A DNA stretch of 20,874 nt from Syncephalis plumigaleata. Lineage: Eukaryota; Zoopagomycota; Zoopagomycetes; Zoopagales; Piptocephalidaceae. The translations under genes and the position numbers were made by a program. How positions within the stretch are numbered: position 1 is the stretch's first letter; each line of letters opens with the position of its first letter. The notes beneath the pieces were generated by a model. That model was not told the DNA's origin, did no database searches, and saw only the letters and a program-made list of their open reading frames with translations. This document shows positions 17,219-20,874 of the stretch, piece after piece. The stretch is from positions 1 through 20,874 of the forward strand of contig JAIXMF010000247.1 in NCBI GenBank assembly GCA_025201365.1, in the 5' to 3' direction.

Positions 17219-19687
17219 TATGCTAATTGTATATGATATAGCCATTTACCTATGATCATATTACATTGACTCTTAACGGGGAAAATAACGAGCGACTATT
17301 GCAACTAGTGACCAATGAAGGAACACTAGAACCAGGCATCAATACCATCATATTATACTGCGATGTAAGTATTACATTCATTTCTATTGACGTATATCAT
17401 TAATCATTGTATCGCAATGATGACAGCATGCAGAAACGGGTGACTATACAACAAAGGAACTTGTCATGACCATTGGTGAACTTGAATTCAAGGAGAGTTT
17501 CGAAGCAGATGCCACTAAACGTAAAACATTTCGTATTAGTGCACCCGAATCATCACTTACTGCTTCATTATCATTGGCATTATCCGGTAATGATCATGAT
17601 ATATCTCGTAGATTGTAATAATTTATTAATGCTTATTTATACATTGTATATGTGTGTATTCTATTAGAGAATGCTGATACTGCCACACGTTTCCGTATTG
17701 AATTATTCACGCGTAAGCATACCATTGTTAAAGGCGAGGCATCATTGCAAATATCCACAGATGGCGTTGCCTTCTCAACTATTACAGACATGGAGATTCA
17801 TAAGACTAAAAGTGATCAAACTACAGGCAAGTAGCTTTATTCATTCATTCTCGTTACTATAACTATAATATGTTCATTTATTAGAATCAATTCCAATATC
17901 GCCTGTAATAAACGAGAAAGTCGAGTTAATCTGTCCATTACCATCTTGTGATAGTAATGAGATATGTGAATGGTTCATACCATTTGAACATACTCGACTC
18001 ACTCATAAGGTTAAGGTAAGGAGATCAATAGTGAGATAACTAGTCTTTTAACTAATCAATATTCATCTTGATAGGTTAAACTACTCATTACCTATACTAC
18101 ACAAGATGATCAATCATTCTCATTTAGCGTGTTGGAAACTATGGATTTCTCAGTACCATTAAGTTTACGTCCAGTTGTTTATTCATTAGAGAAACAGTAA
18201 GTTGATATGGACATATATGGATGTGAATACTGTTTTACTTACTATTATTATCATTACTACATATAATCAAGTACATTGGTTAAGGTGGATATTATTTGTG
18301 ATGGTGCTGTACCCATTCGATTATTATCCTGTAATGCTACTCTCTCAGATGAAATACGTCTATTGAATGAACCACCACCATCTACTTATCAATCGGTAAG
18401 ATTATTATTATTACTGTATTCATTCTAGTCAGTGACATGTACGTATATGTGTAAATACTAGGTTCTATTTGCTCAGTCTAAAACGGCACTCACTTATCGA
18501 TTGGATCAAGCGTATTCGGGTAAGTGGAGTCAATTGGATGTATACTCGATTCTACTATAATAGATACTCATGATTGAATTGATTAGATACAAGTGCTAAT
18601 ATGACATTACAAGTACGCTTCCGTCTACTGAGTGATGGTAAGTAATGATGCTTATTATTGCTATGAATGTATCATCATCATCATCATCATCATCATGATT
18701 AAACTGTATTACGTTCTATTTCTATTTCTATTTCTGTTTATAGAGGCAGCCATTCATGTGAATGCACTATTAGAGGAAGCATTAGATACGGCGGGATTAT
18801 CCCAGTATAAATGGCTAGTAATCGAGCATACACGTAGTCTACTTGACAATTCAGTTATCGATCTCAATTCCATTGGATTGATTGATGCCATTAGTACGGA
18901 ACACTTGAATGCTTCCAGTTATACGCCACTTTTTGTACATGAGAGTGAATCATTACAACGACGTCTAAATGAATGTCTTGGTAATTTCTTTAAAGTAAGT
19001 ATCCAAGTAATAACATCATGAATATGATAGCTAATCATCATTACTGTTATTAGGAACATCGACAAATTCCTATTAGACAAACCATTCTAGATGATGCAGA
19101 TACCATGGATCGCTCGCTATTCTGTAATATTACCCTTCCTAATCGTCAAGTAAGTCAATAACATCATTATACATGTATGTAACAATTACTAATGACTTGT
19201 TATTTAGTTAATTACGAGTGCGGAATTAATACCTGCCTGTCGTGAATTAGTCATCGAAGAATCGTGTGCATGTCGTATTGTTGTCACGCAAACACGTATC
19301 ACACCATTGGATACTTCTAATGAGGAATCAATTGAACCAATTAGTACAGAACTTTGTTTTGACTTGGATGGAGGACGTGAACAATGGATAATTGCAGGAC
19401 AGAAGAAATCGCGTTTCACCATGCAGGTAAGAAGTTGATTGATATCAATCATGGAATGACTACTCATTCTATCCTATTCTATTGCATGATAGCCTGGACA
19501 AACGCGAGAGTTCAATGTTACGCTAGTGCCTATGAAGACGGGTTTACTTCCTGTACCTGCACTGCGTTTACGCTATTTATCACAAACACCGAATACTACT
19601 GCACCTATTGCGCATGTCAAGAATGTAGTCGGTGTTCTAGTGAAGCCTAAACAGCATGGTGCATCGTTTTTTCTGGACAAATTGTGA
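14570..19687 (+). CDS. TRAPPC10: TRAPP II complex subunit TRAPPC10 (Trs130 family), 24 exons
   Basis: TRAPP II-specific subunit acting in Rab/Ypt activation at the Golgi. 1148 residues; human has 1259. Exons: 14570-14597, 14716-14933, 14986-15182, 15318-15507, 15587-15683, 15748-15998, 16070-16219, 16277-16453, 16524-16615, 16673-16813, 16882-16991, 17055-17161, 17242-17364, 17427-17586, 17668-17826, 17885-18015, 18075-18196, 18272-18395, 18462-18519, 18587-18637, 18744-18994, 19054-19149, 19208-19426, 19493-19687. Every junction keeps phase. Landmarks: ITVTYADPTGIWPRIETEF, KPQEWLIVHV, MPGWNYCTFFLMKENMAQ, EALMQYDELEA, LQVYMFSRQCELLRQLNRA, an alpha-solenoid middle, an immunoglobulin-like beta-rich C-terminal half, and MKTGLLPVPALRL at the end. 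Intron 10 is AT-AG and intron 15 is GC-AG; the others are GT-AG. AATAAA is at 19726-19731. Boundaries of the short exons 19-20 are least certain. Confidence 0.9.
16814..16881 (+). other. Probable U12-type (minor spliceosome) AT-AG intron in TRAPPC10
   Basis: The 68-nt intron begins ATATCCTTTTC, an exact match to the U12-dependent 5' splice site ATATCCTTT. It contains ATCGTTAAC at 16861-16869, which matches 7 of 9 bases of the TTCCTTAAC branch consensus. It ends GGAAAG 13 nt after the presumed branch adenosine, a typical U12 distance. Removing it joins ELEQTD to DTYAQLCLQLL in the correct frame. A GT-AG alternative would need a 29-nt intron and an extra hydrophobic insert. Confidence 0.75.
17186..17216 (+). 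repeat. TA dinucleotide microsatellite in TRAPPC10 intron 12
   Basis: About 15 TA units within the 80-nt intron 17162-17241, between donor and acceptor. It is a simple repeat, likely length-variable, and does not touch coding sequence. Confidence 0.85.
17827..17884 (+). other. GC-AG intron in TRAPPC10
   Basis: The 58-nt intron begins ACAG/GCAAGTAGC and ends TTTATTAG. It joins KSDQT to ESIPISPVIN in frame (ACA-G/AA). The GT four bases later would shift frame. The donor sequence is the same as in the PSMG2 GC intron (GCAAGT). Confidence 0.8.
18671..18696 (+). repeat. ATC trinucleotide microsatellite in TRAPPC10 intron 20
   Basis: About eight ATC units in the 106-nt intron 18638-18743. The same intron carries TTTCTATTTCTATTTCTG before the acceptor, an unusually good pyrimidine tract for this locus. 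Confidence 0.8.
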
Positions 19688-19767
19688 AACATCGACATTC
19701 TATCGAATGCATCGTTAATGAGTGAAATAAAGTTTAGTATCTCTTTCGTTTAAATGCAGTATATATA

Positions 19768-19791
19768 GATATAGATATAGATATAGATATA
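19768..19791 (+). repeat. GATATA hexamer repeat between convergent genes
   Basis: About four GATATA units in the 124-nt gap between the TRAPPC10 and acyl-CoA oxidase stop codons. It lies between the two inferred poly(A) signals (19726-19731 plus strand, 19808-19813 minus strand), so it may sit in the overlapping 3' ends. Confidence 0.75.
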
Positions 19792-19811
19792 TGCATATAT
19801 ACGTGTATTTA

Positions 19812-20874
19812 TTATTGTTTATCCTTTGGATAAGTCAATGGTTTAATGTACTTTGACCAGTAGGGTGGTACACCGAAACAGTCAGGAGAATCACGTAACT
19901 TGTTAAGATAATCTACAAACAAATAATTGTTAATAGGGGGCATACACTATTAGAGATGAGTAATTACTTACGCGAATAAATGTCACCATCATATCGACCA
20001 ATGGGTGCTTTAATAGCAAAGTCAGGGAATGCCCATGCATCAACAAGTGGCACTGCATCCTTGCGTAGATCAGCGCAACAATCAAGGAATGCACGTCTAA
20101 TGGTGGCACTTTGCTCTGATGTCAAATAACCGAATTCCAACAATAAGGCTAGTCGTTCTTGTACGCATTGCAATGCATAGAGTAGACCGCATCGCTTTAG
20201 TACAGGCAATAATCCCGTGTGTTGCTTATTAGATTCCATGTCACGAATGGATTCTACAAAGATATGAATGGCAGTACGACGTGCATATACCACAGTGGCA
20301 TCCACCAATTCTGATTGATTCTCCAACCAGACTGCATTACTTTGACTCTTTGGTGCTTGCATCATTTTCTCGCCTAATTGTGCTAGCTATACAAGTAATG
20401 CATATGTATTCTCGTTACTATTATCACTATACAACTACAATGTAACAAAACTTACCTGTTTGGCTGATAACCAGTTAAGTATACTTAGGAGTGTATCAAT
20501 ATTGACGATTTCCTGATAAGATGATGCGGAACATGTAGATTGATTCAATATTTTAGGTAGATCGTTCAAGTAAGCGACAGATCCATCCACTGATTGTCCT
20601 GCTGCAACACGTCTCACACAACCTAACAAGTATCGCTAACGTATTTATATAGATTGATATTGATATTAGTAGCTGTATTATCAGTTATTGCCAATGACTA
20701 TTACTTACTGCTGTTTGTTGTGCTAATACAATATTATCACCACCACCTGTGGTAACGACACCCCAATCACCAATCAGACCTGGAATGGCATTATACGCGG
20801 AGAAGGCGTGTCCACCACATGCACGTCTACACCGTTCCAATACTTCACTGCCCCACCAACCGATAGCTGCTTTC
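19812..20874 (-). CDS. Peroxisomal acyl-CoA oxidase, C-terminal part (5' end off window)
   Basis: FAD enzyme of the first step of peroxisomal beta-oxidation, making trans-2-enoyl-CoA and hydrogen peroxide. Exons in coding order are 20874-20709 (partial), 20635-20456, 20386-19972, 19912-19812, encoding the last 286 residues. The first exon carries CRRACGGHAFSAYNAIPGL and the TTGGGDNIVLAQQTARYLL segment, diagnostic of acyl-CoA oxidases. A helical C-terminal dimer domain follows (LPVLKRCGLLYALQ, LLLEFGYL, AVPLVDAWAFPDF, APIGRYDGDIYSHYLNKL), and then the final SPDCFGVPPYW. Where most family members have the catalytic Glu (EGDN/EGEN), this one reads G-G-G-D-N. The protein ends YPKDKQ, so it lacks a PTS1 and may use PTS2 or piggyback import. 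All three introns are GT-AG. AATAAA on the minus strand at 19808-19813 overlaps the stop. Confidence 0.92.

Noticed and set aside
1-20874. CRISPR array, tRNA, rRNA or bacterial operon features
   Set aside because: No regularly spaced repeats, cloverleaf sequences or polycistronic layout were seen; spliceosomal introns throughout show this is nuclear eukaryotic DNA.

Overview
This is a compact, AT-rich eukaryotic nuclear segment with 13 protein-coding genes in 20.9 kb. Ten of them are broken by small introns; I place 57, mostly 52-135 nt. The only long gaps lie around the three most gene-specific loci (2484-5670) and in one divergent promoter (14140-14569). The gene set is opisthokont-like: NatB catalytic subunit, prefoldin 6, TRAPPC10, a USP30-type deubiquitinase, peroxisomal beta-oxidation enzymes and CutA. 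With the short introns and a probable minor-spliceosome intron, this fits an early-diverging fungus (for example a Zoopagomycota or Mucoromycota relative). That placement is an inference with modest confidence; a protist or another basal opisthokont is not excluded.

Layout. 3-437: C-terminal tail of a Gly/Ser/His/Asn/Thr-rich low-complexity protein (+). 686-1382: prefoldin subunit 6 (+). 1592-2483: NAA20, NatB catalytic subunit (+). 3322-3636: small secreted protein with 12 cysteines (+). 4229-5137: intronless peroxisomal enoyl-CoA hydratase/isomerase ending in SKL (+). 5671-7061: protein-kinase-like protein with a signal peptide but no HRD or DFG aspartate, so a predicted secreted pseudokinase (+). 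7349-8971: F-box protein (+). 9068-9592: CutA1 (+). 9689-10915: proteasome assembly chaperone 2 (+). 11001-12003: proteasome subunit alpha 2 (-). 12265-14139: membrane-anchored USP30-like deubiquitinase (-). 14570-19687: TRAPPC10/Trs130, 24 exons (+). 19812-20874: C-terminal part of a peroxisomal acyl-CoA oxidase (-), running off the right edge.

How the genes relate. There is no operon logic. Several housekeeping proteostasis genes sit close together: prefoldin 6, NatB, the PAC2 chaperone, 20S alpha 2 and the deubiquitinase. Two peroxisomal beta-oxidation genes are also present. PSMG2 and PSMA2 are convergent with 85 nt between stop codons and interleaved poly(A) signals. The 2484-7061 block looks the most lineage-specific: a secreted Cys-rich protein, a possibly transferred hydratase, a secreted pseudokinase, and a diverged repeat present three times.

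The strongest unusual signal is an AT-AG intron in TRAPPC10 (16814-16881). It has an exact U12-type 5' splice site, a near-consensus branch site 13 nt from the 3' end, and no reasonable GT-AG alternative. Two GC-AG introns, the pseudokinase, an acyl-CoA oxidase without the usual catalytic glutamate, and an in-frame tandem acceptor inside the conserved NAA20 substrate-binding segment also deserve a second look.
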